A stretch of 64,000 bases of DNA, from NCBI RefSeq assembly GCF_900186955.1, contig NZ_LT906438.1, positions 558,001-622,000 on the forward strand, given 5' to 3'. The stretch's first letter is position 1; each line of letters opens with the position of its first letter. The position numbers and the translations under genes are program-made. The notes under the pieces are model-generated. The model was not told where the DNA came from. It worked only from the letters and a program-made list of their open reading frames with translations, and did not search any database. This document shows, piece by piece, positions 38,136 to 48,567 of the stretch. This DNA is from Bacillus pumilus (lineage in GTDB: Bacteria > Bacillota > Bacilli > Bacillales > Bacillaceae).

Positions 38136-40058
38136 TTACGATTCGGATAGCTCTTCCCACTCTGAGAAAAGGGATTCCAGCTCTTGATGAAGTGTATCGT
38201 TTTCTGTTTGAATGTTTTGGACCTTCTCGTGATCTTGAAAAATAGCAGGATCACATAGAAGCTCTTCATTTTCACCAAGCCTCGCTTCAATGACAGCAAT
38301 CCGTTCTTCAATTTCCTCGATTCTGCGCTGCTTTTGTCTTTCTTTCTTTTTCAGTTCTTTTTCTTCCGCATAAGAAAGCTTTGCCGTTTCAACTGGCTTG
38401 GCTGCTTGTTTTTTCAGCGCCTCATTTTCTTGAATCGCTTCAAGCTCTAATTGTTCATTTTTCTTTTCAAGGTAGTAGTCATAATCACCGAGATACTCTT
38501 TTGTTTCTGTAGGCGACAGTTCGAATACTTTCGTTGCCAGACGGTTGATAAAATAACGGTCATGAGACACAAATAAGATGGTTCCTGGGTAATCAATCAG
38601 TGCATTTTCTAAAATTTCCTTACTATCTAAGTCTAAATGGTTCGTAGGCTCATCAAGTATCAAGAAATTGGCTTTTTGGAGCATCAGCTTTGCCAGGGCA
38701 AGGCGCGCTTTTTCTCCACCGCTTAATGCATGAACGGGCTTTAAGACGTCGTCACCGGAAAAGAGGAAGTTCCCTAAACATGTCCGAATTTCTTTTTCAT
38801 TCATATGAGGATAGTCATCCCAAAGCTCATTCAGCACTTTTTTGGAGGATGTCAGTTTGGCTTGTTCTTGGTCATAGTAGCCGATTGTTACATGAGATCC
38901 AAGTGTGATGTCGCCTTTTACAGGCTTTATTGTGTTCGTTAACGTTTTTAAAAGGGTTGATTTCCCGATCCCATTAGGACCAATGAGTGCCACGCTATCC
39001 TCTCGTTTGATCTGAAAAGAAAGAGAGGATAGGAGCGGTGTTTTTTCATCATAACGAATGTCGAGATCATGTACCTTCAGCACATCATTGCCGCTTTGTC
39101 TCGTAATATCAAAATGAAAGTTTGCAGATTTTTCATCACCTAATGGCTTATCTATACGATCCATCCGTTCCAGCTGCTTGCGTCTGCTCTGAGCGCGCTT
39201 TGTGGTTGAGGCTCTTGCTAGGTTGCGATCTACGAAATCCTGAAGCTTTGAGATTTCTTCTTGCTGCTTTTCGTAAAGCTTCATATCGCGCTCTAGCTGC
39301 TCAGCTTTCAGATCAAGATACTTACTATAGTTGCCTGCAAACTTTTTCATGGCAGTTCTTGAGACTTCATAAACATGGTTCACCACTTTGTCTAAGAAGT
39401 AGCGGTCATGGGACACGATCAGAATGGCGCCTGTATAATTTTGCAAATACTGCTCCAGCCATGATAAGGTATCAATATCTAAATGGTTGGTCGGCTCGTC
39501 CAGAATTAAGAGTTCTGGTTTCATTAATAAGAGCTTTCCAAGCGCTAGACGGGTTTTCTGGCCGCCGCTTAAGGATTGAACGGTTGTCCCATCTTCAAAG
39601 TGACTAAAGCCGAGCCCATGAAGAATGGAGCGGACGTCTGCTTCGTATTGATAGCCGCCTTGGTCTTTAAATTCCTGCTGTAGCCTGTCATAGGTTTTCA
39701 TGAGGGAATCTAGCTCAGAACCTGTAGAGGAAGCCATTTTCTCCTCGATGGTTCTCATCTCTTGTTCCATCTTTTTCAAATGATCAAAAACCGATAATAA
39801 TTCGTCTTTTAACGTACGTGTAGACGTCACATCGGTATGCTGTGCTAAATAGCCGATCGATAGGTCTTTCGGTTTGATGATCTCACCTTGCTCGTAAGAC
39901 AATTGACCGGCAATGATTTTCAAAAGGGTGGATTTGCCTGCGCCGTTACGACCTACAATGGCAATCCGATCCCTTGCTTTGACTTCCAATTTTATATTCG
40001 TTAAAACGGTATCAGCACCAAACGATTTGGACAGCTGATTCACTTGTAGAATCATCAT
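38136..40058 (-). CDS. ydiF: ABC-F family ATP-binding protein YdiF
   Basis: A 640-residue soluble protein with two ABC domains and no membrane helices. Walker A motifs are GRNGAGKST (residues 36-44 region) and GPNGIGKST; signatures are LSGGQKTRLALGK and LSGGEKARLALAK; both have DEPTNHLD. The linker between the domains and a charged C-terminal coiled coil (KKKERQKQRRIEEIEERIAV) are typical of translation-acting ABC-F factors. It resembles B. subtilis YdiF, related to Uup/EttA. A ribosome-rescue or quality-control role is likely, antibiotic protection less so. Confidence 0.92.
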   Translation of the reverse strand: MMILQVNQLSKSFGADTVLTNIKLEVKARDRIAIVGRNGAGKSTLLKIIAGQLSYEQGEIIKPKDLSIGYLAQHTDVTSTRTLKDELLSVFDHLKKMEQEMRTIEEKMASSTGSELDSLMKTYDRLQQEFKDQGGYQYEADVRSILHGLGFSHFEDGTTVQSLSGGQKTRLALGKLLLMKPELLILDEPTNHLDIDTLSWLEQYLQNYTGAILIVSHDRYFLDKVVNHVYEVSRTAMKKFAGNYSKYLDLKAEQLERDMKLYEKQQEEISKLQDFVDRNLARASTTKRAQSRRKQLERMDRIDKPLGDEKSANFHFDITRQSGNDVLKVHDLDIRYDEKTPLLSSLSFQIKREDSVALIGPNGIGKSTLLKTLTNTIKPVKGDITLGSHVTIGYYDQEQAKLTSSKKVLNELWDDYPHMNEKEIRTCLGNFLFSGDDVLKPVHALSGGEKARLALAKLMLQKANFLILDEPTNHLDLDSKEILENALIDYPGTILFVSHDRYFINRLATKVFELSPTETKEYLGDYDYYLEKKNEQLELEAIQENEALKKQAAKPVETAKLSYAEEKELKKKERQKQRRIEEIEERIAVIEARLGENEELLCDPAIFQDHEKVQNIQTENDTLHQELESLFSEWEELSES

Positions 40059-40197
40059 GTAACTTCACCTCTGCTATAATATGTTAAGTGTAGCTTATCA
40101 GCAGTAAACCAGCAAATGTTACATACAATCGCCATATTCAAATGAAAGACAGATAGGAAAAAATAGTGTATCATTTGAGTGAGGGAGCGTTGAAAAG

Positions 40198-40689
40198 ATG
40201 AGTCAATTTAGCCACTTTAACGAACAGGGAAGAGCAAAGATGGTCGACATTAGTGACAAATCGTCTACCGTGAGAACCGCCGTTGCTGCTTCAAGTGTTC
40301 GTATGATAAAAGAAGTGTTTCATAAAATAGAGCAGCGTGAAATTGGAAAAGGGGATGTGCTGTCTGTTGCACAGGTTGCTGGCATTATGGCAGCAAAGCA
40401 AACATCTACCATCATTCCAATGTGTCATCCGCTTGCACTAAAAGGTGTGGATATCTCCTTTGATTGGGAGGAAGACGGAAATGCGCACATTCTGAACATA
40501 CAAGTACAGGTGAAAACAAAAGGAAGTACGGGTGTGGAGATGGAAGCGCTCACTTCTGCTTCAGTATGTGCACTGACTGTTTACGACATGTGCAAAGCGA
40601 TTGATAAAGGCATGATCATCGGTCCTACCTATTTAATTGAAAAGACAGGCGGGAAAAACGGTGATTTTCACAGAGCATCTGATATTTAA
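40198..40689 (+). CDS. moaC: Cyclic pyranopterin monophosphate synthase MoaC
   Basis: A 163-residue enzyme of molybdenum cofactor synthesis, acting after MoaA to form cPMP. Characteristic parts are [17 protein letters not shown], the substrate site [37 protein letters not shown] and MCKAIDKGM. Full length for the family. ATG 40198 follows GAGGGAGCG. It is followed 15 bases on by rex, as in B. subtilis ydiG-ydiH. Confidence 0.96.
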   Translation: MSQFSHFNEQGRAKMVDISDKSSTVRTAVAASSVRMIKEVFHKIEQREIGKGDVLSVAQVAGIMAAKQTSTIIPMCHPLALKGVDISFDWEEDGNAHILNIQVQVKTKGSTGVEMEALTSASVCALTVYDMCKAIDKGMIIGPTYLIEKTGGKNGDFHRASDI

Positions 40690-40704
40690 GTTGGAGGACC
40701 TTAT

Positions 40705-41358
40705 ATGAATATAGATCAGTCAAAAATTCCACAAGCGACAGCCAAACGTTTGCCGCTATATTACCGTTTTTTAAAAAATCTGCATGCATCAGGAAAACAA
40801 AGGGTGTCATCAGCAGAGCTTAGTGATGCAGTCAAAGTGGATTCTGCTACCATTCGCCGAGATTTTTCGTACTTTGGTGCACTTGGGAAGAAGGGCTATG
40901 GCTATAATGTCGATTACCTTTTGACCTTCTTCAGAAAGACACTTGACCAAGATGAAATGACCAATGTCATGCTCATCGGTGTCGGGAATTTAGGGACTGC
41001 TTTTTTACACTATAATTTCATCAAAAACAATAATACAAAAATTTCAATGGCTTTTGACGTCAATGAGAGTAAAATAGGAAGTGAGATAGGCGGCGTGCCT
41101 GTCTATGATTTGGATAAGCTTGAAGAGCATGTTCAAGAGGTAGGAGATATTCCTGTTGCCATTTTGACAGTACCTGCCGTAGCAGCTCAACCCATTACAG
41201 ATCGTTTGATTGCCCTTGGCATCAAAGGAATCCTTGATTTTACGCCGGCTCGATTGAATGTGCCGGAACACATTCGAATTCATCATATAGATTTGGCGGT
41301 TGAACTTCAGTCACTTGTGTATTTCTTAAAGCATTACTCTGTTACACAGGAGGATTGA
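40705..41358 (+). CDS. rex: Redox-sensing transcriptional repressor Rex
   Basis: A 217-residue repressor that senses the NADH/NAD+ ratio and controls fermentation and respiration genes. The winged helix spans about residues 1-75 ([20 protein letters not shown]). The Rossmann motif GVGNLG is at 92-97, and a domain-swap C-terminal helix ([17 protein letters not shown]) follows. ATG 40705 has TTGGAGGA upstream. The downstream tatAy gene starts 27 bases later on the same strand. Confidence 0.96.
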   Translation: MNIDQSKIPQATAKRLPLYYRFLKNLHASGKQRVSSAELSDAVKVDSATIRRDFSYFGALGKKGYGYNVDYLLTFFRKTLDQDEMTNVMLIGVGNLGTAFLHYNFIKNNNTKISMAFDVNESKIGSEIGGVPVYDLDKLEEHVQEVGDIPVAILTVPAVAAQPITDRLIALGIKGILDFTPARLNVPEHIRIHHIDLAVELQSLVYFLKHYSVTQED

Positions 41359-41385
41359 CGAAAAGGGGTAAAGGGGGTGGAGCAA

Positions 41386-41565
41386 ATGGGTCCGATCGGT
41401 CCTGGAAGTTTGGTTCTGATTGCGATTGTTGCGCTCATTATTTTTGGGCCGAAAAAGCTTCCTGAATTAGGAAGAGCAGCAGGAGATACATTACGTGAAT
41501 TCAAAAATGCCACAAAAGGTTTAGCTGATGATCAGGAAGAAAAAAAGAAAAAAGAAGATCAGTAG
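41386..41565 (+). CDS. tatAy: Twin-arginine translocase subunit TatAy
   Basis: A 59-residue single-span protein: hydrophobic segment [20 protein letters not shown], then an amphipathic helix ([20 protein letters not shown]) and a charged tail. The [10 protein letters not shown] hinge is invariant in TatA. It pairs with TatCy to form the constitutive minimal Tat translocase, which exports folded proteins such as EfeB in B. subtilis. I use ATG 41386 after GGGGGTGG rather than the GTG inside that site. Confidence 0.95.
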   Translation: MGPIGPGSLVLIAIVALIIFGPKKLPELGRAAGDTLREFKNATKGLADDQEEKKKKEDQ

Positions 41566-41571
41566 AATAGG

Positions 41572-42330
41572 ATGAGCTTCATGAATGTCAAAGATATGCC
41601 GCTTATGGAGCATATTGTGGAACTGCGAAAACGTTTAGTGATCATTGCGATGTTTTTTGTCGCCTTTATGGTGGCTGGTTTTTTTCTTGCTAAGCCGGTC
41701 ATTGTGTATTTACAAAATACCGATGAAGCGGCCACACTGACACTGAATGCATTTAAGCTCACAGATCCGCTGTACGTGTTTATGCAGTTCGCATTTGTCA
41801 TTGCTTTGGTTTTGACGTGTCCCGTGATTTTATATCAGCTTTGGGCGTTTGTGAGCCCCGGCTTATATGAAAAAGAAAGAAAGGTGACACTTGCTTATAT
41901 TCCGATTGCACTGCTTTTATTTTTGAGCGGTGTGGCTTTCTCTTATTTTATTTTGTTTCCGTTTGTCGTTGATTTTATGATGCGAATGTCGAATGATTTA
42001 AATGTAGAGCAAGTCATTGGGATTCATGAGTATTTTACATTTCTGATGCAGTTAACACTTCCATTTGGCTTTTTGTTTCAGATGCCCGTTGTGTTGATGT
42101 TTCTCACAAGACTTGGCATCATCACACCGATGTTTTTATCAAAAATACGGAAGTATGCCTATTTTGTCCTCCTTGTCATTGCCGCACTCATTACACCACC
42201 AGAGCTTGTTTCTCACCTCATGGTCACCTTGCCGATGCTCGTTTTATACGAAGTGAGTATCGTCATTTCGAGAGTGACCTATCGCAAAATGCAGCAAACA
42301 GAGGAGAAAGAAAGTTATGATGTCACATAA
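41572..42330 (+). CDS. tatCy: Twin-arginine translocase subunit TatCy
   Basis: A 252-residue protein with six membrane helices that recognises the twin-arginine signal. Near the N-terminus, LMEHIVELRKRL is the signal-contact region. The periplasmic loop FVSPGLYEKERK, the FVVDFMMRMS region and the acidic Glu in LITPPELVSHLMV are family hallmarks. ATG 41572 lies six bases beyond tatAy. A bidirectional terminator follows. Confidence 0.96.
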   Translation: MSFMNVKDMPLMEHIVELRKRLVIIAMFFVAFMVAGFFLAKPVIVYLQNTDEAATLTLNAFKLTDPLYVFMQFAFVIALVLTCPVILYQLWAFVSPGLYEKERKVTLAYIPIALLLFLSGVAFSYFILFPFVVDFMMRMSNDLNVEQVIGIHEYFTFLMQLTLPFGFLFQMPVVLMFLTRLGIITPMFLSKIRKYAYFVLLVIAALITPPELVSHLMVTLPMLVLYEVSIVISRVTYRKMQQTEEKESYDVT

Positions 42331-42370
42331 AAAAGCATCGTGATCCGAATAAGGGTCACGATGCTTTTTC
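42331..42370. terminator. Bidirectional terminator after tatCy
   Basis: AAAAAAGCATCGTGA(T)CC and GG(G)TCACGATGCTTTTT form a stem of about 15 pairs, shared with the convergent NUDIX gene. Confidence 0.9.
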
Positions 42371-42996
42371 TATTGTGAAAGGAATTGATTGATCGCTTGA
42401 AATAGATGCTGATAATAGGAAGGCTCATGCGGGACAAAATCTTGTATACAGACTACTCTGCTTTTCTCACGTCGTTCTCCGAATTCATCAACTCCAAAGC
42501 CATCAAGCTGCATGTTTTCATATTTTCTTGTGAAAAGCTGCTGTGCATCCATTAGCTTTGCTCTGTAAACTCCAGCGACTTCTTCCTTTTGTAATTGAAT
42601 GTTCATCTGCTCTTCTTGATGGACGTAAAGATAGACATGGCAACATTCACGATCAGTAAAACTGGGTAGATGGATTTCATCCTGTATAACACCTGCAAAG
42701 GCTAGATCTTCAAAAGGGACAGTAAGACCAAGCTCTTCTTCTACCTCTCTCACACCGTCAGAAGGCTGTTCATTTGCAAGAAGATGACCTGCTGCGGTGA
42801 TATCAAAAAGAGAAGGGAAATTCTTTTTTGCGGGACTTCTTAGCTGAAAATAGAGATAGATGGTGTCATGTTCCTTTTTGAGAAGCCAAAAATGAAAGGT
42901 TTCATGCCAAAGGCCTTGGGCGTGGATATCTGATCGGGCAGCGACTCCAATCGTTTCATGCTGCTCATTTAAGATGTTCAGTTTTTCTTGTTCCAT
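42370..42996 (-). CDS. NUDIX hydrolase
   Basis: A 208-residue protein with a Nudix box at GHLLANEQPSDGVREVEEEL. Compared with the consensus G-x5-E-x7-REUxEExGU the spacing between Glu and Arg-Glu is six, one residue short. The overall sequence (HETFHFWLLKKEHDTIYLYF, DEIHLPSFTDRECCHVYLYV) resembles the isopentenyl-diphosphate-isomerase-like/YfcD branch. The substrate is unknown. Monocistronic, between the tat genes and ydiK-ydiL, where B. subtilis has no such gene to my knowledge. Confidence 0.82.
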   Translation of the reverse strand: MEQEKLNILNEQHETIGVAARSDIHAQGLWHETFHFWLLKKEHDTIYLYFQLRSPAKKNFPSLFDITAAGHLLANEQPSDGVREVEEELGLTVPFEDLAFAGVIQDEIHLPSFTDRECCHVYLYVHQEEQMNIQLQKEEVAGVYRAKLMDAQQLFTRKYENMQLDGFGVDEFGERREKSRVVCIQDFVPHEPSYYQHLFQAINQFLSQ

Positions 42997-43014
42997 GAAA
43001 ACTTGTCCTCCATA

Positions 43015-43049
43015 AAAAAACCATTTTCCAAGTGCGGAAAATGGTTTTT
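43015..43049. terminator. Bidirectional terminator between NUDIX and ydiK genes
   Basis: AAAAACCATTTTCC / GGAAAATGGTTTTT with a six-base loop, perfect over 14 pairs. It directly follows the ydiK stop and lies 20 bases before the NUDIX start. Confidence 0.9.
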
Positions 43050-43052
43050 GAT

Positions 43053-43247
43053 TTATTTTTGCTGCTGTTTTTTGAGTTTGACTGAGAAGGCAAACATTTT
43101 AAGCGCGATATTAATATTATAGGCTGCAAACACCATCAGCAAAATGCTGTAAAATGACCACATGTCACCTGGATTTTGAATGGCCATATAGGTGAAAGCC
43201 ACACCTACGGCAAAATAAATGATGCCCCATACAACAGGGTTTCTCAT
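43053..43247 (-). CDS. ydiK: Small membrane protein YdiK (DUF4305)
   Basis: A 64-residue protein with two hydrophobic segments (VVWGIIYFAVGVAFTYMAI and WSFYSILLMVFAAYNINIAL) and a basic tail KLKKQQQK. Position between the tat genes and ydiL matches ydiK of B. subtilis. Function is unknown. It overlaps ydiL by four bases. Confidence 0.82.
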   Translation of the reverse strand: MRNPVVWGIIYFAVGVAFTYMAIQNPGDMWSFYSILLMVFAAYNINIALKMFAFSVKLKKQQQK

Positions 43248-43978
43248 GAGAAAAAGCCTCCAATAATCATTTGCATTGTTTGAGATTGTTCTTCAATCAT
43301 TTTTCTTACTGGCTCAATCTGCACAAGAATAACGAGTGAGTTCATCAGCATATGAGCAACGATTGGAACAATGATTCGTTTTGTTTTCGCATATAAAAAG
43401 GCAAAGGTAAAGCCCATTGCGGTATAAAGAAAGAAGTGGTCAAAATCAGAATGTGCAGCAGCGAAAAATACTGAACTAACAAGTGCCGCAATAAAAAAAT
43501 TCGACCTTTCATAAATTACACCAAAAACGATTTTTCGGAAAATAATCTCCTCAAGTATCGGTCCAATTAGTGCAATAATAACAACCAGAAAAGGAAAAGC
43601 ATCCATAATAGATAAGATATTTTGCGTGTTTTCTGACTCACGTCCAATGCCGAATGCATATTGTTCAATCATTCCTGCAATCGATTGAGTTAGAAGTGAT
43701 AGAAAGAAACCGACAATGATCCAAGCGATTGCCGCGCCGACTGAAGCCGGTTCTTCATTTCGAAGTGAAGCTCTTGGCACAGTCCGAAGGATGAGCAGAA
43801 TAATGATTAATCCGACACAGAAGCTGATGATTGTCCATGTACCTGACAATTTAGAGAGCTCTGCTTGTGTCATCGGTGTCTGAATGTAACCTAACCACTT
43901 CATAATGAACACATACGGAAACGCAGAAACCTGCACCAATATATACGTTAAGATGATGTACCAATATTGTTTTTTCAA
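43244..43978 (-). CDS. ydiL: CPBP family intramembrane metalloprotease YdiL
   Basis: A 244-residue membrane protein with about seven helices and the CPBP/Abi motifs. Motif 1 is GPILEEIIFRKIVFG (EExxxR), motif 2 FFAAAHSDFDHFF, and motif 3 HMLMNSLVIL; the Glu and His residues form the metal site. Members process prenylated peptides in yeast or protect bacteriocin producers; YdiL itself is uncharacterised. Operon with ydiK, divergent from groES. Confidence 0.9.
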   Translation of the reverse strand: MKKQYWYIILTYILVQVSAFPYVFIMKWLGYIQTPMTQAELSKLSGTWTIISFCVGLIIILLILRTVPRASLRNEEPASVGAAIAWIIVGFFLSLLTQSIAGMIEQYAFGIGRESENTQNILSIMDAFPFLVVIIALIGPILEEIIFRKIVFGVIYERSNFFIAALVSSVFFAAAHSDFDHFFLYTAMGFTFAFLYAKTKRIIVPIVAHMLMNSLVILVQIEPVRKMIEEQSQTMQMIIGGFFS

Positions 43979-44104
43979 GTAACGAAAACCCCTTTACTAA
44001 AAGAACTAGATTTATTGTAACACAAGTCTTCTTTTTCGATGAAAAGGAAAGAATCTGAGTTGAAAAAAGATCATGAAAGCGTAAAAATTTTTAAAGGTTT
44101 TTAC

Positions 44105-44170
44105 TTGAAATTACAGAAGACATTCTTTATTATAATAAATGTGTTAGCACTCACTGGTGATGAGTGCTAA
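44105..44170 (+). promoter_or_regulatory. groESL promoter with CIRCE operator
   Basis: TTGAAA (44105-44110) and TATTAT (44128-44133) with a 17-base spacer form a SigmaA promoter. The perfect CIRCE element TTAGCACTC-N9-GAGTGCTAA lies at 44144-44170. HrcA binding at CIRCE represses the chaperonin operon and heat relieves it. Confidence 0.97.
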
Positions 44171-44207
44171 AAAAGACTACATATAAAAATTGAGGAGGTT
44201 GTTTCTT

Positions 44208-44492
44208 ATGTTAAAGCCATTAGGCGATCGCGTAATCATTGAACTCGTTGAATCTGAGGAAAAAACCGCTAGCGGTATTGTGTTACCGGATTCTGCAAAA
44301 GAAAAACCGCAAGAAGGTAAAATTGTTGCAGCAGGTTCAGGTCGTGTACTTGAAAGTGGTGAGCGCGTTGCGTTAGAAGTAAACACAGGCGACCGCATTA
44401 TCTTCTCAAAATATGCAGGCACTGAAGTGAAATATGAAGGCAAAGAATATTTAATCCTTCGTGAGAGCGACATTTTAGCTGTTATTGGTTAA
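44208..44492 (+). CDS. groES: Co-chaperonin GroES
   Basis: A 94-residue lid of the GroEL cage. It begins [12 protein letters not shown], has the mobile-loop region [20 protein letters not shown] and ends [14 protein letters not shown] 44208 follows TGAGGAGG; an upstream in-frame TTG overlaps that site. Controlled by CIRCE and co-transcribed with groEL. Confidence 0.98.
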   Translation: MLKPLGDRVIIELVESEEKTASGIVLPDSAKEKPQEGKIVAAGSGRVLESGERVALEVNTGDRIIFSKYAGTEVKYEGKEYLILRESDILAVIG

Positions 44493-44532
44493 TCACATAA
44501 AAAACATTGAGATACATTTTTAAAAAGACTGA

Positions 44533-46182
<1,650 letters not shown>

Positions 46183-46276
46183 TTAAGGTAAAACCTTGAT
46201 ATATCAACGCCTGAAACGATAATATGCTTTTCTTGTCCACGGATTTACCGGAAACTTGTGGAAAAAGAGCTAACTA

Positions 46277-46326
46277 AAAGAGAAGGTCTTTCATCAGTTT
46301 GCTAACTGTTGGGAGGCCTTTTCTTT
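46277..46326 (+). terminator. groESL operon terminator
   Basis: AAAGAGAAGGTC and GGCCTTTTCTTT pair over 12 positions with two G-U wobbles, enclosing an inner hairpin CAGTTTG/..ACTG. Confidence 0.65.
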
Positions 46327-46699
46327 CATATTAACAAGTCATTTCAGCATAGATTAGATATTCATCGTAGTAGTCCACCATGTGCTGCAATTGCAAGGAC
46401 TATAATAGAGAAAGGTTATTTTCGAGGTTTTAAAACACATGTAAGCTGCTATCAATGTTTAAAACAACCTACAGTAAAAGGAGCTTTTAAATCTGAGGAA
46501 AATATTTTAGGGAAATTATAGGAATTGATCTTGTAGGGCTAGATGATGTAGGCTCAGAGACAATTGATGGGAATGGCAAAATGTAGAGGTTATAGAGAGA
46601 TTGAAGGAGAAATTTTCATTTTGTAGAAAGTTCAAGGCTTAGCAAGAAAAGAGTAAACCCTAAAATCGGCTTACTCTTTAATGTTTAATCATCTTATGA
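46327..46699. other. Non-coding or decayed DNA after groEL
   Basis: About 370 bases before the DUF3231 gene. One plus frame from 46502 to 46686 reads REIIGIDLVGLDDVGSETID, and later FHFVESSRLSKKRVNPKIGL, but is interrupted by three stops between, so it looks like a dead gene of unknown family. A 70-codon open frame at 46309-46521 lacks a start signal and family similarity. Confidence 0.4.
46648..46679 (-). terminator. Terminator of the DUF3231 gene
   Basis: AAAGAGTAA and TTACTCTTT with a 14-base loop lie 20 bases beyond the DUF3231 stop. Confidence 0.6.
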
Positions 46700-47212
46700 T
46701 TAGCAATCTTCTGCTTTGCTATGATGAAGAGGTGGTGGAATTAACCATCCTTTTTCTTTATTAAGTCTAAGGACTTTTGCTCCAAATGCTGCCTTTTGAG
46801 TATGAAACTGTCCAAACATCATAGCAATGTCTTCTCGAATGGATTGCCCCATAATTGTGCTACACGATACTAATCCTGACGCAATGTTCGCCGAAAGACC
46901 AGCGGCTATTTCTGGATCTTGAAAACGTGCCCCTACTGGAATATCGTCTATACAAGCTTTAGGTCGTTCAGGAGGTGTTGGAGGTAAGCCAATTCCATTT
47001 TCTTTTAGTAAAGTTTCAATTTCTTTGATTTCTTGTTGCGCACCTTGAATAGCTTCTTCAATTAATTTTTGTAAGTCTTCGTCACCTGCATGGTTTAAGT
47101 GGGTTTGATAACCAGCAACTAAACTTTTAGCTACCATCAAGTAAGACCATGTACCAAACACTTCGCCATAGTGCATAGGTTCATCCGTTGGATTTCCACT
47201 TAAAATTCCCAT
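46700..47212 (-). CDS. DUF3231 family protein
   Basis: A protein of about 170 residues resembling the DUF3231 family found in spore formers. It begins MGILSGNPTDEPMHYGEVFG and contains ADEDLQKLIEEA-like helices, PTPPERPKA and a C-terminal FGQFHTQKAAFGAKVLRLNK. Mostly helical and ferritin-like by reputation; function unknown. Start: ATG 47212 follows GGGAGGATGACA and matches family starts; ATG 47242, ten codons upstream behind AAGGAAGG, is also possible. Confidence 0.85.
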   Translation of the reverse strand: MGILSGNPTDEPMHYGEVFGTWSYLMVAKSLVAGYQTHLNHAGDEDLQKLIEEAIQGAQQEIKEIETLLKENGIGLPPTPPERPKACIDDIPVGARFQDPEIAAGLSANIASGLVSCSTIMGQSIREDIAMMFGQFHTQKAAFGAKVLRLNKEKGWLIPPPLHHSKAEDC

Positions 47213-47242
47213 TGTCATCCTCCCTAGTTGTAAAATATTCAT

Positions 47243-47539
47243 TGAGCGACCTTCCTTTCTTTACGATTGGTCACCTTTTTATAGTTCCTAAATTAAACCA
47301 TGATATTCATCATTTTAAATGATGGTGATCAAAGGTATAAATTCTAATTTCAACCTATGTGGACTTCTAACGAATAGTGGCTAATAAAACTGGAGATTAT
47401 GTTATGAAAGAGGAAGGGAACTGCAGGTTTAGCAAATTATACATGATAAGAAAATTTGGAAACTCTGCGTATAGAATTTAAAGACCAACATGCTCAAAGA
47501 CTTTCGGTTACCTAAACCACCTTTGTTCACGATGATTAG
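47243..47539. other. Intergenic stretch, no gene recognised
   Basis: About 300 AT-rich bases upstream of the DUF3231 gene. Contains its promoter by necessity and a short hairpin around 47310-47330 (ATCATTTTAAATGAT). No supported coding sequence. Confidence 0.4.
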
Positions 47540-47767
47540 AGATTTTTATTTTTTGGATGGATACCACTAAGAAGGTACTCGCCTTCCTTATGGGGACGAG
47601 AACAAATGAAAGGCATTGTAGGCTTTAAGATCATCATTAATAAAGTTCAGACTGCTTTCAAATTAAGTCAAAATCGCCACGAAAGGGATTATGCCTGCAT
47701 CATTGAAAAGCTGGAAGCAGAGGGTGAAGTGGAAATGGCTGAGGCGATGAAAAAGAGTTCCATGTAA
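47540..47767 (+). pseudogene. C-terminal remnant of a PaiB-type FMN-binding regulator
   Basis: An open stretch without upstream gene body ends in REQMKGIVGFKIIINKVQTA, then FKLSQNRHERDYACIIEKLE and TAA at 47765. The MKGIVGF...FKLSQNR block is the C-terminal hallmark of PaiB, a negative regulator of sporulation and protease genes. A stop at 47537-47539 and loss of the N-terminal 150 or so residues show it is dead. A weakly plausible 53-codon peptide from ATG 47606 is unlikely to function. Confidence 0.7.
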
Positions 47768-47835
47768 GAAGCTTCTCGAAAGATCAGTTATTCTTATGAA
47801 GCGTTAAAAATGAATGAGAACGTTACTTATAAACA

Positions 47836-47865
47836 AAAACACTTTCTACTAGGAAAGTGTTTTTT
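47836..47865 (+). terminator. Terminator of the dead paiB gene
   Basis: AAACACTTTC and GAAAGTGTTT flank a short loop, followed by TTTT. It outlived the gene it served. Confidence 0.7.
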
Positions 47866-47881
47866 AGTGGTGATAAATAAA

Positions 47882-47906
47882 AAAGCCCTCATCATTCAAG
47901 GGCTTT
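47882..47906 (-). terminator. Terminator for the truncated minus-strand gene
   Basis: AAAGCCCTTGAATGATGAGGGCTTTTT on the minus strand overlaps the stop codon at 47905. Confidence 0.65.
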
Positions 47907-48204
47907 AATGAAACATTTGGTTTACTTTAACTGTGAATGTCACATCTTTACTATTCATGTAATCGTCAGTTGTGACATCTCCAAATTTCAGTTTTAATTC
48001 TTTGATGTTTTTAATGTTGATTTCTTTGCCTTCAGGAGCTAAGAATTGAATGACGCCATCTTGTTTAACGCCACCTTCAACTTCTCCACCAATATCACCG
48101 TCAGTCATAAACATATTCGTATCTAATTGCATGCTTCCAGCTACAGCTTTACCTTGATCTAGATGGAAGTTTAGAACTTTATCTGTCGTATTTTCTACGT
48201 TCTT
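47905..48204 (-). pseudogene. N-terminally truncated exported/lipoprotein-like gene
   Basis: About 99 codons are open from 48204 down to TAA 47905, giving NVENTTDKVLNFHLDQGKAV, ITGG-like acidic turns (TDGDIGGEVEGGV) and FGDVTTDDYMNSKDVTFTVK. The pattern resembles the C-terminal half of immunoglobulin-like DUF4352-type lipoproteins of bacilli. A stop precedes the stretch and no signal peptide or lipobox exists upstream, so the N-terminal half was lost. An internal ATG 48132 could yield 75 residues, probably meaningless. Confidence 0.6.
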
Positions 48205-48567
48205 TTATTTGTTTATAAAATAGGAAGAAAGATGAAACAATACATTTATCATAATGGCAAGACTCCGTTCGCTTTTATTAAATAATAGTGAAATGAAACA
48301 TTCTACCTTATTATATGTTTCATGGTCAGAATGAGGTCAAAAAAGATTAATCCTTTTATTATTAATATATTATAAAAAACTAAGTTAATAAATTTGTGGT
48401 AAGTTTGATAATTAAAATTTATTAAGTAACTTAGTTCAAGCGTACTCCATATATTGTTATGGGGAATATGAGCGGATTTATCAGTGAAATATCTGTATTA
48501 TGAGGGAATTCTATTTGTTCCGTTCAAATATTTCAGCCCATACAAAATGAATGAGGAGGTTTTTTTG
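48205..48567. promoter_or_regulatory. Upstream region of the TOMM cluster
   Basis: About 360 AT-rich bases between gene debris and the precursor gene. It must contain the cluster promoter, but several weak -35/-10 combinations compete and I cannot choose one. The strong GAGGAGGT ribosome site is at 48553-48560. Confidence 0.45.

Noticed and set aside
39122-39607. 161-codon plus frame inside ydiF
   Set aside because: It is the antisense shadow of the ABC-F coding sequence, without ribosome site.
46309-46521. 70-codon frame after groEL
   Set aside because: It begins inside the groEL terminator, lacks a ribosome site and has no recognisable similarity.
47606-47767. 53-codon protein gene
   Set aside because: It is the C-terminal scrap of PaiB; the ATG is an internal Met of the parent protein.
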